The notes under the pieces are model-generated. The model ran no database searches, was not told the DNA's origin, and saw only the letters and a program-made list of their open reading frames with translations. Below, piece by piece: positions 11,828 through 22,981 of a DNA stretch of 64,000 nt (position 1 is its first letter; every line of letters begins with the position of its first letter). Origin of the DNA: Tetradesmus obliquus (Eukaryota > Chlorophyta > Chlorophyceae > Sphaeropleales > Scenedesmaceae); assembly GCA_030272155.1 (NCBI GenBank), contig CP126191.1, positions 5,850,501 through 5,914,500 on the forward strand, written 5' to 3'. The position numbers and the translations under genes were made by a program.

Positions 11828-13836
11828 ATGGCTCGCGTGGCTTGCAATTGGCTTGGCTTGCTGCTGCCCCTGCTGTGCGTGGCTCGATCGCAAGCAGAAT
11901 ACCATGTGGGAGCAGGTACGCTGAGTGTGTGCTGCCTGCATGCTCCTATGGCGCCACCGCTGCTGCTCTGCTGCTGTGCTGCTGCTGGTGCTTGTCCTTG
12001 CACTAGACCTGGTGTCATTGAAGCATTTCCACTGGGGTTTATCATCATAGCCTTTAAGTTTGCCTGGAAATGCAGGCAAGGCAGACATCACTGGGCCTGT
12101 CGCGGATGTGAACCTCATGGTGGGAGTTGGCGATGTGGCGAGGTGTCCAAATCAGTGCCTGCTGCATATGATATGATTGAGTTATGCACTTGAGCAGCTG
12201 TGCTGAGAATGAGGGCGGCTCTTCTAAAAAGGGGGCAGCCTTTAGGTTTGTTTGCTACCACGCAAGCACGCCACAGGTGTTCCTTACCAGCAACATGCAT
12301 CTGTTCTGTCAAGAAGTCAGTCATTGAATGGACTTGGTTGTGGCGCGCTGCAGGGTTATGCCATGCCCCTGCAGATTGCGCGCGGCCTGCATATACGCCT
12401 GTATGCAAGAGCCTTTGTGTTTGCTGATGGGAGCAACCCAAGGTAAGCTGAACAGCAACATGTGGGAGGACAGCACCATGCACAAAGGCAACAGCACTGC
12501 ATGAAGTCTGCCAGGTGCCAAGCAACTACACCGCCTCTTTGCGCCAGCAGCTGGCTGCTAGTTGAGTGAGGAAACACATGCTCAGTTGAAGGCCATCATG
12601 AGCAACCAAACATGATGGTCCCTCTGCTGCTGTTGATGCTGCTGCTGCTGCTCCTGCTGGCTGCTGGCAGGCAGCGCTTTGTGTATGTTGTGTCTGACGC
12701 CTGCATGTCATCGCAGCTGGTGACACTCAAGGTGCTGCAGCGTCTAGAGGTGAGAGCATGCACAGCCCTTGAGCGGCCAGCGACGCTGTCTGCGTGACGT
12801 GGCAATGTGTTGCTGCATCTTATTAGTTGAAACGCAGCAAGGAGCGGCCCCACAGCCCGGCTGCAATCGCTCAGGGCTGCCAGCTGCATGCATTCAACCC
12901 ACCATGTCTGCCTGCAACACAGGAGTTGTGCACTACCCTTCAACATCTTGCTGCGTGCTGCCTCACATTGGGCACCTGCTGCATGCGCCTGCATATCCTA
13001 GGTTGTGCTTGTTGCTTTACCACCACCACCCTAACCCAGCTGCCTGCTGCTGCACGCCGCTGCATGCAGGCGATGTATGGTGGGCTGTACAGTAAGGACA
13101 ACGTGCTGCTGAGTGGCACGCACACCCATGCCTCGCCAGCGGGCTTCCTGCAGTATGTGCTGTACAGCATCACCAGCCTGGGCTTCGTGGAACAGAGCTT
13201 TGATGCACTGGTGGACGGCATCACAGAGGTGGGCTGGGCGGCCCGGGGCGGTGGGCTGACTGGTGGGCTGGCTGGTGGGCTGGTGCATGCTGATGGAATG
13301 CCACAATCACCTGAGAGGTAGCCGCTGTGCAGTGGTGGTGTAGCAATGTGTGCATTGCCGCATCACCTGTTGATTGTTTGTACTGTCATGACATAGCAGG
13401 CAAAACCTCGTGATTACAACGCTGCGCATACACGGCTCGGAAGCAGCTCAGCAGGGTGCTTGCGCAAGCACACCCTTCAGCAGCACTGCTGCTGCTGCTG
13501 CTGCTGCTGCTGCTTCATCTTCTGCTGCTGCAGGCCATTGTTGCAGCACACAAAAATGTTGCTCCAGCTGCTGTGTCGTATGCGTCTGGGCAGCTGCTGG
13601 GGGCCAACATCAACCGCAGCCCCACAGCATACCTGGCCAACCCAGCAGCTGAGCGGGCTGCATATGAACACGATGTTGACAAAGACATGCAGCTGCTGCG
13701 CATAACAGCGCCAGGCCCTGCTGCTGCTGCATCTGTACCAAGCAACCTGGCGGCAAAAAGTGAAGCAGCGGAAGGGCAGGCAGCGGCAGCGGGGAGCAGG
13801 GAAAGCAGCAGCAGCGGTAGCAGCAGCAGCAGCGGT

Positions 13837-13869
<33 letters not shown>

Positions 13870-16800
13870 AATGTGGACGGACGTGGGCTGATCAGCTGGT
13901 TCCCTGTGCACTGCACCTCTATGAACAACACCAACCCTTACGTGTCAGGAGACAACAAAGGCGCAGCAGCGCAGCTGATTGAGAAGGCATGGAAGCAGCA
14001 GCAAAGCAACAGACGCAAGGCGGCTGCCCTACACGCCAGCAGCAGCAGCCGCACAAGCACTGGTCATGCGCATGCTGGCAGACGCAGTAGGGTGGGGTTG
14101 TGCAGCAGCAGCACTGGCGGCAGCTGCAGCTGGCTGGGCTGGTATTGGCAGCTGCTGAAGTGCCTGCTGACCCAGCAGCAGCCGACTGCTAGCAGCACTG
14201 AGGCCACCGCTGCTGCGGCTGGCTCGACAGTCGGTCGTGCAGGTAGCTTTGTTGCCGCCTTTGCGCAGAGCAGCGTGGGCGACACGTCACCCAACGTGCA
14301 GGGCGCGTTCTGCCTGGACACAGGTGCGGCTTGGATGCACCTGCGGCAGAAGCAGCAGCAGCAGACCTTCTGTTGCTGGCATAGCAGCTGCCTTGCCCAA
14401 TTGAGGCTAAAAACAGAGGTGTACACACACTTGCTGCTGTGATTTGTGTCTTGGTGCCGCCTCTGCAATGCAGGCCTGCCTTGTGAGGTGAGCAGCAGCA
14501 CCTGCAATGGCCGCAACGAGATGTGTCATGGCAGGGGCCCCGCCTGGCCGGATGACACAGCCAGCACAGCAGCAATAGCAGCGCTGCAGGCTGACAAGGC
14601 GCAGCAGCTGTGGGCGGCGCCAGGCAGCGAGGTGTCTGGCCCAATCGACTTCCGGCACACCTACGTGAACATGAGCGATGTGGTGGTGAGTGTTGCCTGC
14701 ACAGGAGGGGGATGATGCCAGTTGGGATTACAACCACGCACCAAATATGCAGTGCACTAGCCTTGTTTCACCAGCGGTTGTAGGGTACTGTGGCGCAAGG
14801 TGTTGCCCAAGTGCTGCACTTGTCAAATGCGTAATTGCCGGCTCTGCAGTCTGCGGCTCACTTGCTGCTGCTGTGGCTGGCGGTGGCCGCTGCTGCTGCA
14901 GGTGCGTGCCAGCAGGTGGACGCGTGCAGGCGCCACCTGCGCTCCTGCCATGGGCTTCAGCTTCGCCGCAGGCACCACAGACGGTGCGCACGAACCGAAA
15001 ACAACTGTCATGCACATGCAGGCATGCGGCCTTGGCTTTCAACAGCGCATATTCACCCCCTTGAGCAGCTGCGGCAGCTGACTCGCTTCAGACGCAGTTC
15101 AGCAGCAGCATTCTGCACCAAGGACGCGGTTGTGGCTCCTCCTCTGCATGCTGCTGGCCATGATGGACGGTGCCAGCTCTGCTCACAGCAGCCGATGGCT
15201 GTATCCTGCTGTTATTCCTGTGCTGCTGATGGTTTCTGGTCTTTCCTCCTGCCACTGCCGCCGCTGCTGCTGCTGCTGCTGCCGCCGTTTCCTTAGGCCC
15301 TGGGGCGTTTGACTTCACCCAGGGTGACACCACAGGCAACCCCTTCTGGAACCTGGTCAGGGACTTGCTGTCCCCGCCCAGCCCGCAGCAGCAGGCCTGC
15401 CACGCGCCCAAGCCCATCCTGCTCAACACCGGCTACATCAAGCAGCCCTACCCCTGGCAGCCAGACGTGACAGAGGTGTCTGTAATGCGGCTGGGAAACT
15501 TTGTGAGTGCTGGCGCAGCTTGCAGGAAGCTGCTGGTCTGGTGTCAATCTTTGGATGAGACATGCGAGCGAGCGCCTGCTGCCTGACCAACGAAAGCAGC
15601 CTGGCGCCTGTTGCTGACTCGCATGCATGCTGGGCTTGCCGCCGCTGCTGCTGCTGCTGCTGCTGCTGGGCTGTGCAGGTGATTGTGGGTGTGCCTGGTG
15701 AGTTCACCACCATGGCGGGCAGGCGCATGAGGGCGGCAGTGGCCGCCACAATCGGTGACGCATGGGGCGCTGGGCTGACGGTGAGGCTGCTGCAACAGAC
15801 GCATCAGGGTGGCTGTGCAGCTTGTGCAGCTGCTGGCGCTGCTGCTGCAGAACTTGGGGTTAAAGACGATGCTCTGAATGCATGCCGGCTGCAATGTTGT
15901 GCTGATGGCGTGCTGCATGCTACGCATCTTGCAGCCCAACTTTCCCTGAAGCATACCATGTCTTCAGCTCCACCCTCCTCTACTTTGTTACTGCTGTTGC
16001 TGCTGCCAGGTGGTGCTGTCAGGGCTGAGTGGCACCTACAGCAGCTACGTGGCCACCTGGGAGGAGTACCAGGTGCAGCGCTACGAGGGCGCCTCCACAC
16101 TGTACGGGCAACACACCCTAGACGCATACATACAGACGGTGCTGGAGCTGGTGCAGGTGACTGCTGCAAGCAAGTTGGAAGTCATGCTGCCAGTGCCAAG
16201 GGCACTGTGTGCGGCTGCTTGTTGGACTGCCTGCTGGGCAAGTGCTGTGAGGCTGTTGTTAGCGGAAGGGACAGCTGCTATGGTTGGCCCGACACCTCCA
16301 GCGCCTCATGCATGTGGTGCATCCACAATCATTATATGCCTGTTTGAGGCTGGCACGGTCAGCAGCAGGCCGCACGCTCAGCTGCTTATCCATGTGCTGC
16401 TGCTGCTGCTGCTGCTGCTGTGCAGGCCATGCTGTCAGGCCAGCCGGTCACCAGCAGCGTGGTGCCGCCAGACCTGCTGTCACAGCAGATAGGGCTGCTG
16501 GGGCCGGTGGTGATGGATGCTGTGCCCCGCGGGGCAGCGTTTGGTGATGTTGTGCTGGCACCACTGCCTGCCTACAGCGCCGGGCAGCTGGCGCAGGCAG
16601 TGTTCAGGTGGGTGCACATAGGGGTGGTGTGTGAGGGGTAGCTAGCTGTCAGCCAAGCGGATTGGGTGGCAGGCTGGCTGCAGCAATGCCGGCGTGGCAC
16701 ATGAGGCGCACTGGTGATGTTCAGGATGTGTTTGATTTGGCCAGATGTCACAATGTGCAGCGCACAGCCCTGTGGTGTGTGCACGTGCCGAAGTAGTTGC

Positions 16801-17970
16801 TGGGGTCAGCAGTGGCATGGCACCAACTGCTGCACCGGTGCGTGCTGCCTCTTGCTGCAGGTCTGGCTGCCCGCGCAACAACCTGAGGCGGGGCGGCACC
16901 TTCCTGGCAGTACAGGTGAGGCGGGGCGGCACCTTCCTGGCAGTACAGGTGAGGCGGGGCGGCACCTTCCTGGCAGTACAGGTGAGGCGGGGTGGCACCT
17001 TCCTGGCAGTACAGGTGAGGCGGGCAGCTGCCTGTGGTACTGCTGCTGCGGGCATGAACCGCATCATATGTATTTCAATGTTGACGCTTTGCTGCCCAAT
17101 CACACTTCTTTTTATATGCCTTTGTACCTTTGTCATCTTGCTTGGTTCCTGGCAATCAGCGTGTGGGCATGCGTGGCTGCTGCCTGCTGCAGGTGCTGGG
17201 CCCTGGTGGCGGCTGGTCTGACGTGGCGGGTGATGATGACTGGGCCACTCACCTGCACTGGGGCAGGCACTGGAAGCTGTCCACACAGTCCTTTGCCATT
17301 GTCAGGTGGGTGCTGCGACACCTGTGTGGACTTCAATCTAAGTTAGATGGAGGGCCAGGGGACAGCCTAAGTCAGGCAGCAGTCCGCAATAAGCAAGGAG
17401 ATCGCGTGCCAGTGTGTGTACAGTGGGTGTATAAGTGCTTGCAGCAAGTAGTGCGCATTCCGCTTGACTCCGCTGCGCAGCTGACAGCTGTGCTGTGGCA
17501 CGCAGTACATTGATTCAAGTGGTTGCAAGCGGTCCAGTACGACCTTGAGACAGCGTGTGCTGCGGACGACAACTCATGAGTATGCCTCGCACCACCGCAG
17601 GTGGCAGATTCCGGCCGACACACCAGAGGGCGAGTACCGCCTGGTGCACTATGGGGATGCAAAAACGCTGCCCTGGGCCACCCCGCAGCCCTTCCAAGGC
17701 AGCAGCAGCAGCTTCACAGTCACACGCAATGCATCACTCTTGCGGCGGCTGCTGGCAGCAGCGGCGCCCTCAGGAGACCCCCATGCAGCTGCTGAGCTGC
17801 AGCGTGATGCGTTGTGCCAGGTTGTGGACAGCACTCTGTCGCAGCGGCTGCATGAGGACGTGGTGGCTGGTGCTGGGAACAGCAGCTGGGCGAGGGTGCC
17901 AGAGTTTCAGCGACTGCAGCGGCTGCAGCAAGCTGCAGTGCTGCAGCGGCTCGGGTGTAGTGCGCAGTAG
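11828..17970 (+). CDS. Neutral ceramidase
   Basis: Hydrolyses ceramide to sphingosine and fatty acid; secreted or luminal by its signal peptide (MARVACNWLGLLLPLLCVA). Fifteen exons fit in phase: 11828-11915, 12076-12119, 12354-12442, 12671-12749, 13070-13228, 13534-14323, 14474-14685, 14902-14983, 15297-15502, 15679-15780, 16010-16156, 16426-16607, 16861-17014, 17193-17305, 17601-17970; about 938 aa in the longest form. Family motifs: YHVGAGKADITGPVADVNLM, GYAMPLQIARGLHIRLYARA, SGTHTHASPAGFLQYV (zinc-ligand His), NRSPTAYLANPAAER, HCTSMNNTNPYVSGDNKG, GDTSPN (catalytic Ser motif) and WQIPADTPEGEYRLVHYGD. Two low-complexity inserts lie in exon 6: a Ser-rich stretch at about 13730-13870 and another at about 14000-14250. 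A C-terminal tail of about 75 residues follows the usual end of the family. Exon 13 ends in a tandem repeat (separate entry). Confidence 0.92.
13486..13512 (+). repeat. (CTG)9 tract before a 3' splice site
   Basis: Nine CTG units in ceramidase intron 5, followed by further CTG units running straight into the CAG acceptor before exon 6 at 13534. Similar tracts precede the acceptors at 16426 (CTG x8 at 16397-16420) and 15679. Confidence 0.85.
16883..17014 (+). repeat. 33-bp tandem repeat x4 carrying an in-frame splice donor
   Basis: Four head-to-tail 33-bp units (16883-16915, 16916-16948, 16949-16981, 16982-17014) lie at the end of ceramidase exon 13. Each encodes an 11-residue unit ending RRGGTFLAVQ and each is followed by GTGAGG, a good 5' splice site. 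Because 33 is divisible by 3, splicing from any unit keeps the frame into the exon at 17193. Units 2 and 3 are identical. Unit 1 starts CTG instead of GTG, and unit 4 has one further base change. In the ceramidase family the matching segment occurs once. Confidence 0.9.
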
Positions 17971-18554
17971 TGCGGTTTTGGTATGACTAGGCTGGTAATG
18001 CACAGCAGATTTTGAAGAAAAAAAGCAAATTGTGGTACATGGGGTGTGAGTATCCAGACAGTGGAGCCCCCTCACCCTCCCCGGCATGCTTAGACCACCA
18101 GGAAGTGCGGTGGCCTGAAAGTGCGGTGCCCGTGTGCGCGACAGCTTGCTTCCCGTGCAAAGCCACACCAACGAACAGGGGCGCTGTTACACATCACCGT
18201 AGAGTACTGTACATCATAATGCTGCAGCAGACTGCATGCATGTTGATTATGTAATCAAATTGCCGCTCCTTTGTCAAAGGATCTCACAGGTAGCAGTCAT
18301 GCGTGCTTTCGTATGTGATTATGAGGCCACTCACATGTTGCACGCGTAACTCCCTTGAACATCAAACTCGCAGAGCAACCTGACAGCGGCTTCGGCTGTT
18401 ATCAAAAAAGGGGTCCAAATCACAGCAAGGCGTGTTGCAGCACGCCACTTGCATAGGGACAAGGCATATAATGGAATGCTGTGCAGGCCAAGGCAGCACC
18501 AATGCAGCCGTCTGATGGCACCTATACGTTTATAACTTGCAGCCAGGCGGCCAA
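17971..18554. other. 3' flank of ceramidase; no gene seen
   Basis: The stretch follows the ceramidase stop. TGTAA, the usual green-algal polyadenylation signal, occurs at about 18249 within TTATGTAATC. Nothing else is supported. Confidence 0.4.
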
Positions 18555-19260
18555 CACTGTAGCATTCTGCAGCTGGGACAATCTTGAAAACACGTGTTAT
18601 TGGGCTGATTGACTAGGTGCTTCAGCACACTATGCAAGCATGACGTACACAAAAAGAACAAAGCAGCAGCTGCAACCAGGGTGAGTCTGTCACTGCTGCT
18701 GCACAGCCGTCGCCAGACCGCCAGGGTGCTGCCATTCACACGTAGCAAAACGGCACATCATACATTCGTTGTTGTTTATATATCAGGCTGCGGCATCTTA
18801 ATGATCACACGTCGAACGGACACTAGTCAAGACCAACCAAATCAAAGCACGTGAACCATCAGGGCACCCATCAGAGTTCTTGCAGACGACAGCAGCGCCC
18901 AGCTTCAAACCCCGCACCCCACAAAACGTAACAATGTGGCTTTCTGCAACTGGCAATTCTGCTATTGCAACTCAGAGGCGATACAAGCATGACGTGGCTG
19001 AAAACGTTCTTCAAAAAATATAACAAAGCAGCAGCGGCAACCAGGACGAGTCTGTCACAACTGTTGCACGGCCGTCACCTAACAGCCAATGTGCTGCCGT
19101 CCCACGTAGCAAAGCAGCACATCAGGCTGCGGCATCTTAATGATCACACGTCGAACGGACACTAGTCAAGAGCAACCAAACCAAAGCACGTGAACCATCA
19201 GCACATGCGCACCCTCCAGCAGACAGCGCACAGCTTCAAACCCCGCAACCCAAGAAAGAC
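18555..19260. repeat. Noncoding tandem duplication of about 0.35 kb
   Basis: Two diverged direct copies lie at about 18555-18936 and 18940-19260. Shared blocks include CAAAGCAGCAGC, GAGTCTGTCAC, AGGCTGCGGCATCTTAATGA, TCGAACGGACACTAGTCAAG, AAAGCACGTGAACCATCAG and CAGCTTCAAACCCCGCA. Copy 2 lacks about 38 bp present in copy 1 at about 18745-18783. No conserved reading frame was seen. It lies just downstream of the minus-strand gene ending at 19457, so it may be 3' UTR or an intergenic repeat. Confidence 0.8.
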
Positions 19261-19456
19261 GATCACCAAAAGCTCAAGCCTGCCACCAGGATGTATGTAC
19301 GGTTTTATGTACCATTCAGATGAAATATGTCATCATCTCTGAGAAAGCAGCGCAAGGACGCATGATGCAAGCCCTGGTCCTGACCAGGCAGGTGATGACG
19401 CTGGGTATGACGAACCGTGGGTTTGAGAGGCGCTTACCCAAACACGCGCAACCCAT

Positions 19457-22268
19457 TCAGAAGCATTTATCATACTGTACAGGTTGAATGACAGCTTCTG
19501 GGGCGACCTTCCTGTCATGGCCATACTTCAGCTTGTTGATTGCTGCCAGCAGCACGTCGTCAATCCCAGCATGCACAGCCAGCCATGGAATGTACTCATT
19601 TGGCATGTTGATGACTTTTGAAGCGCGGCAGTTTGTGCACTTGGGGTACGACAAGCAAGCCTTCCAGGATTGGAACGTGAAGCACTTTTCATCCGCCTTG
19701 CAACATGGAATATTCAGAGAAGCAGACGCTTGCCTGTTGTACTCAAGGATGCCAAAACTGAAAGCATCCTCCTGGGCAAAGTCTGCAAGCTGCTCACCAA
19801 GGTAATTGAGGCTTTCAATCAGAGGTGGCAAGTCGAAGTACGCACTGAACACAAAATCTTGGATTGGAACCACACTCAAGGCTTCAACCCAAGCAACGGC
19901 TACTTGCATTGCAGCTTTTGCGTCAGCTGCTGTGGGCGGGACGGCCACGCACTTCACAGCACAGAAGGCACAGGTGTCTGTGATGCAAGAGCTTCCAGCA
20001 CTGCACGCTGGGGCGGAGGGTAAACTGCAAAAATCCAAAAAGCAGGACACAGGTTTGTCGCAGGTAGGTGCACCGGTAACCGCGTTCAACAGCTTCTGAC
20101 CAAGGCTGTTGACCTCATTTTGCGCTTTCACCGGGAGCTGTGTGTACGTCTGGTTGAATTCGGCCTTCACAGCGGCAAGTTGGTTCTGAAGAGTCTTGAT
20201 CTGCTGCTTCAAGGTGTCGACGTAGGGCAAAGCAGCAGCCATCATGCCAGCGATGATGCGTGGGTGCTCCAGCAGCTTCTCTGGTGTGATCTGCTCACGC
20301 TGGATGGCAAGGGCAAGCGCTTTGTACAGGGACAGCTTCCGAAACGAGGCGTCTTGCAGCTGGCGTGCGCCATCACAGAAGATGGGCCAGAGATCACTCT
20401 GCATTGTGGATGCAGTATCAACTGCCTCTTGGAGCGTAACGACTGCCTGGCATGCAGCAGTATTCAGCAGCAGTGGCAACGTTTGTCAGTAACAGCCGTC
20501 TGCACTCAGTCTGGGTTGAGGGGTCACCTAGGAACCGCGCTGTGTGGTGTCCTGCAACTGGCAGCCGAGTAACTGCAGAAATGGTGGATGATGCATGATG
20601 CAGCAGCAGGAGCAGCAGCAATACATGTCGTGGGGATATGTCCTAACAGTGAGCAAACGTCCTTTGTGCGCTTTGTGAGCGGTGAGCAACTGCTGCATTT
20701 TAGATCGCCAAACAAAACTTAGCAGTAGTGGCAGCAGCAACAGGAGCTGGCGCCGCCGCAGCAGCACCAGCAGCAACCGCAGGAGCAGCAGGGAATGCCA
20801 TAATAGCGCAGCAGTGCCATGCAAGAGCCACACAAGCCCTGGACCAGTTTGTTGCACATCTACATGAAGCTTGCTGACATGCGTGTGCTGCATCATGCCT
20901 TGCTGGTGAGGGCTAGCAGTGAGCCTGCTGAGCTGGCAGATGTCAAGTGCATCAGCTACACCAGCCACCAACCTGATGGGTGCCATTCAGTGCCGCAGGC
21001 AGCTTGTTGAGCTCCCTCCAGGCATCTGAGAGCAGCCCTCCATAGCACGTGCCAGGATCCGGACAACCCTTGGCAGCAGCTGCTTCGCGTGCTGCGTTGA
21101 TGTAAGCATTCCACGTGTCTGAGCTCAGAATCTTTTCCAGGGCATCCAGTAGCGGGGCAATCACGTTGAGGACGCCCTTGATGTACGACATCAGCGGGCT
21201 CAACAGGCCATCGGCTACCAGTGGCACCAGCTGCCGCAGCGATGTGTCTGCATACGTCGCTAAGTAATCCACGAGGCTTTGACAGGCGAACGGGACCTCC
21301 ACAACCGCCGGTACAGGTGCGATCAGAGTTTGGGCGATGGCAACAGCACACCTGCCAAGGCGCGCAGACACGTCTACGTATGACGCCAGGTTGATGGTGG
21401 GCATGTAGATAAGTTGAAATGTTTGAATTCCAGCCAGTGGCCTTGCTGGCTTGACAGCTGCCAGCTCAGCCAGCAGCTGCTGCTTGTTGACATCCCTTGC
21501 CTGCAGGCCGCCATTGATGACGCATGCTGTGTATGTAGCCAAATCTGTTATCAAGCAACAGAGATGAAAAAAGATTCCTTGAATGCACGACATAGGTGAA
21601 GTATAGTGACAATGTGCACTGCATGGACAGGCAGCAGTGCTGTCAGCCTGCAGAGCTGTCACTGTACACATCAAAGGAACCAGCTGTCTAGATTTGAGCC
21701 ACACACATGTGCTCCAGAGCACAAGATCTTCCAGCTGCAGCAGTGCTGGTACTGATCAGTACTTCATGAGGTACTGCAGGTGAAGCAGCATGTCGCACTG
21801 CCAGAGACACAGCACGTGCACTGCCAGAGGCTCGCCCTGTAAAGAGATGCTGAGCTCTGACCACAGTAGCAAGCACAACCACACACCTGACAGCAACGGT
21901 GAGGTGATGCCTGTGACTGGATCAGCTGCTTCTGCCACGCCCTGACGAATCAGGGCAGGGGTTGCCTGCAGCCGTGTCAGCAGCTCTGGCACACAGCGGC
22001 AGATGGACTCTGCACGATCTTGCCAAGAGATTTGGGCTTGGGTGCAGATATCAACCTTTTTAGTTTGAACTTTGATTCCGCAAGGCAATTTCAATCTGCC
22101 GCACTGCTTCACTGCGAATCCAGTGGGCATGTCGAATGCGGCACGCTTGCAGATGTCCAGGGTCAGCACATCGCACACGTCTACTGCAACGACAAGAGGT
22201 GTCACGATCAGGCAGGAAAGCACCACAAGCGCAAAGCGATGCGTGGCACCCACAGCATTGTTGCCCAT
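19457..22268 (-). CDS. Secreted cysteine-rich protein of unknown family
   Basis: Three exons in phase: 22268-21887, 21544-20973 and 20446-19457; 647 aa. The ATG at 22268 opens MGNNAVGATHRFALVVLSCL, an N-terminal hydrophobic segment ending near VVAVDVCD, so a signal peptide is likely. Exon 1 has paired Cys (VCDVLTLDIC, CGRLKLPCG, CRCVPE). Exon 2 is mostly helical (VDYLATYADTSLRQLVPLVA) and has KGCPDPGTCYGG. Exon 3 has a predicted coiled coil (about residue 390, YVDTLKQQIKTLQNQLAAVK) followed by a dense Cys cluster (CDKPVSCFLDFC, CSAGSSCITDTCAFCAVKC) and IPCCKADEKC, CLSYPKCTNC near the end. I do not recognise the family. An extracellular, wall or vacuolar-lumen protein is an inference from the signal peptide and disulphide-like pattern. 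Confidence 0.75.
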
Positions 22269-22469
22269 GATGGGCAACTGGCATGTGAAAAACAGTAAGT
22301 AACCCTCACACAGTACTTTAGTCTCTTGTATGGGGCGCCCTTGTACAAACCTGGAGGCTTGTGCGTGCCTGATATTCTTCTTGCGAGATCGCAATCAGCG
22401 GGTGAGCCCAAAACGCCACTGGTGACCAGCAGGGAGGGGTGACGCGGTGCCCATTGTTGCCATAGTGGG

Positions 22470-22505
22470 TAATGTTAGCCGCCGCCGTAATGTTAGCCGC
22501 CGCCG
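22470..22505. repeat. 18-bp tandem repeat x2
   Basis: TAATGTTAGCCGCCGCCG occurs twice head to tail at 22470-22487 and 22488-22505. It lies about 200 bp upstream of the secreted Cys-rich gene, in its likely promoter or 5' UTR. Confidence 0.85.
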
Positions 22506-22701
22506 TAGCCAATTCAGAGGGATAGGGAGCGGGAACAACCGTGCGCGAGTCACCTGTGGGGTGTGCTACGAGTGCAAAAGTGCTTTCTGACCAGGAGCCC
22601 CGGTACGGACATGCCAAACACTTCAGAAATAGTTGATTTGCCTGGGGGTTACGATGACAGATGATAAATGAGCCACTTCACGTGTCCCGCGTTAGTCGTA
22701 A

Positions 22702-22730
22702 CCCACATATATGTGGGCCGTATATACGGC
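22702..22730. promoter_or_regulatory. Two adjoining perfect palindromes upstream of the Cys-rich gene
   Basis: CCCACATATATGTGGG (22702-22717) and GCCGTATATACGGC (22717-22730) are perfect palindromes sharing one base. They lie about 430 bp upstream of the minus-strand start at 22268. They could be cruciform-forming, a dimeric factor site, or debris of a mobile element. Confidence 0.4.
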
Positions 22731-22961
22731 GCGTGGCTTCACGTGGACATCAACAATGCTTGCAAGCACAATCCGTGCCTGTAGCAATCCTTAATGTGTT
22801 GCAACAGCCGCAGTGCAGCATGCACAAATAGCTGACAACTACTTGAGACTGTCTGCCCAAGGCTGCTGCAACAGTTCGTTCACAGAAAAAGTTGTTGCCG
22901 TGAGCAGGTTGTGACTGCCAGTGGCAGGTGCGCGCGCAACAAGCTGCCTGCCAGTACTTAT

Positions 22962-22981
22962 GCAACCGTTGCAACGGTTGC
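22962..22981. repeat. 20-bp perfect palindrome
   Basis: GCAACCGTTGCAACGGTTGC is its own reverse complement. It directly adjoins the left 17-bp direct repeat at 22981, at the edge of the repeat island. Confidence 0.6.

Noticed and set aside
16883-17014. CRISPR-like regular repeat
   Set aside because: The units abut with no spacers and lie in frame in a eukaryotic exon.
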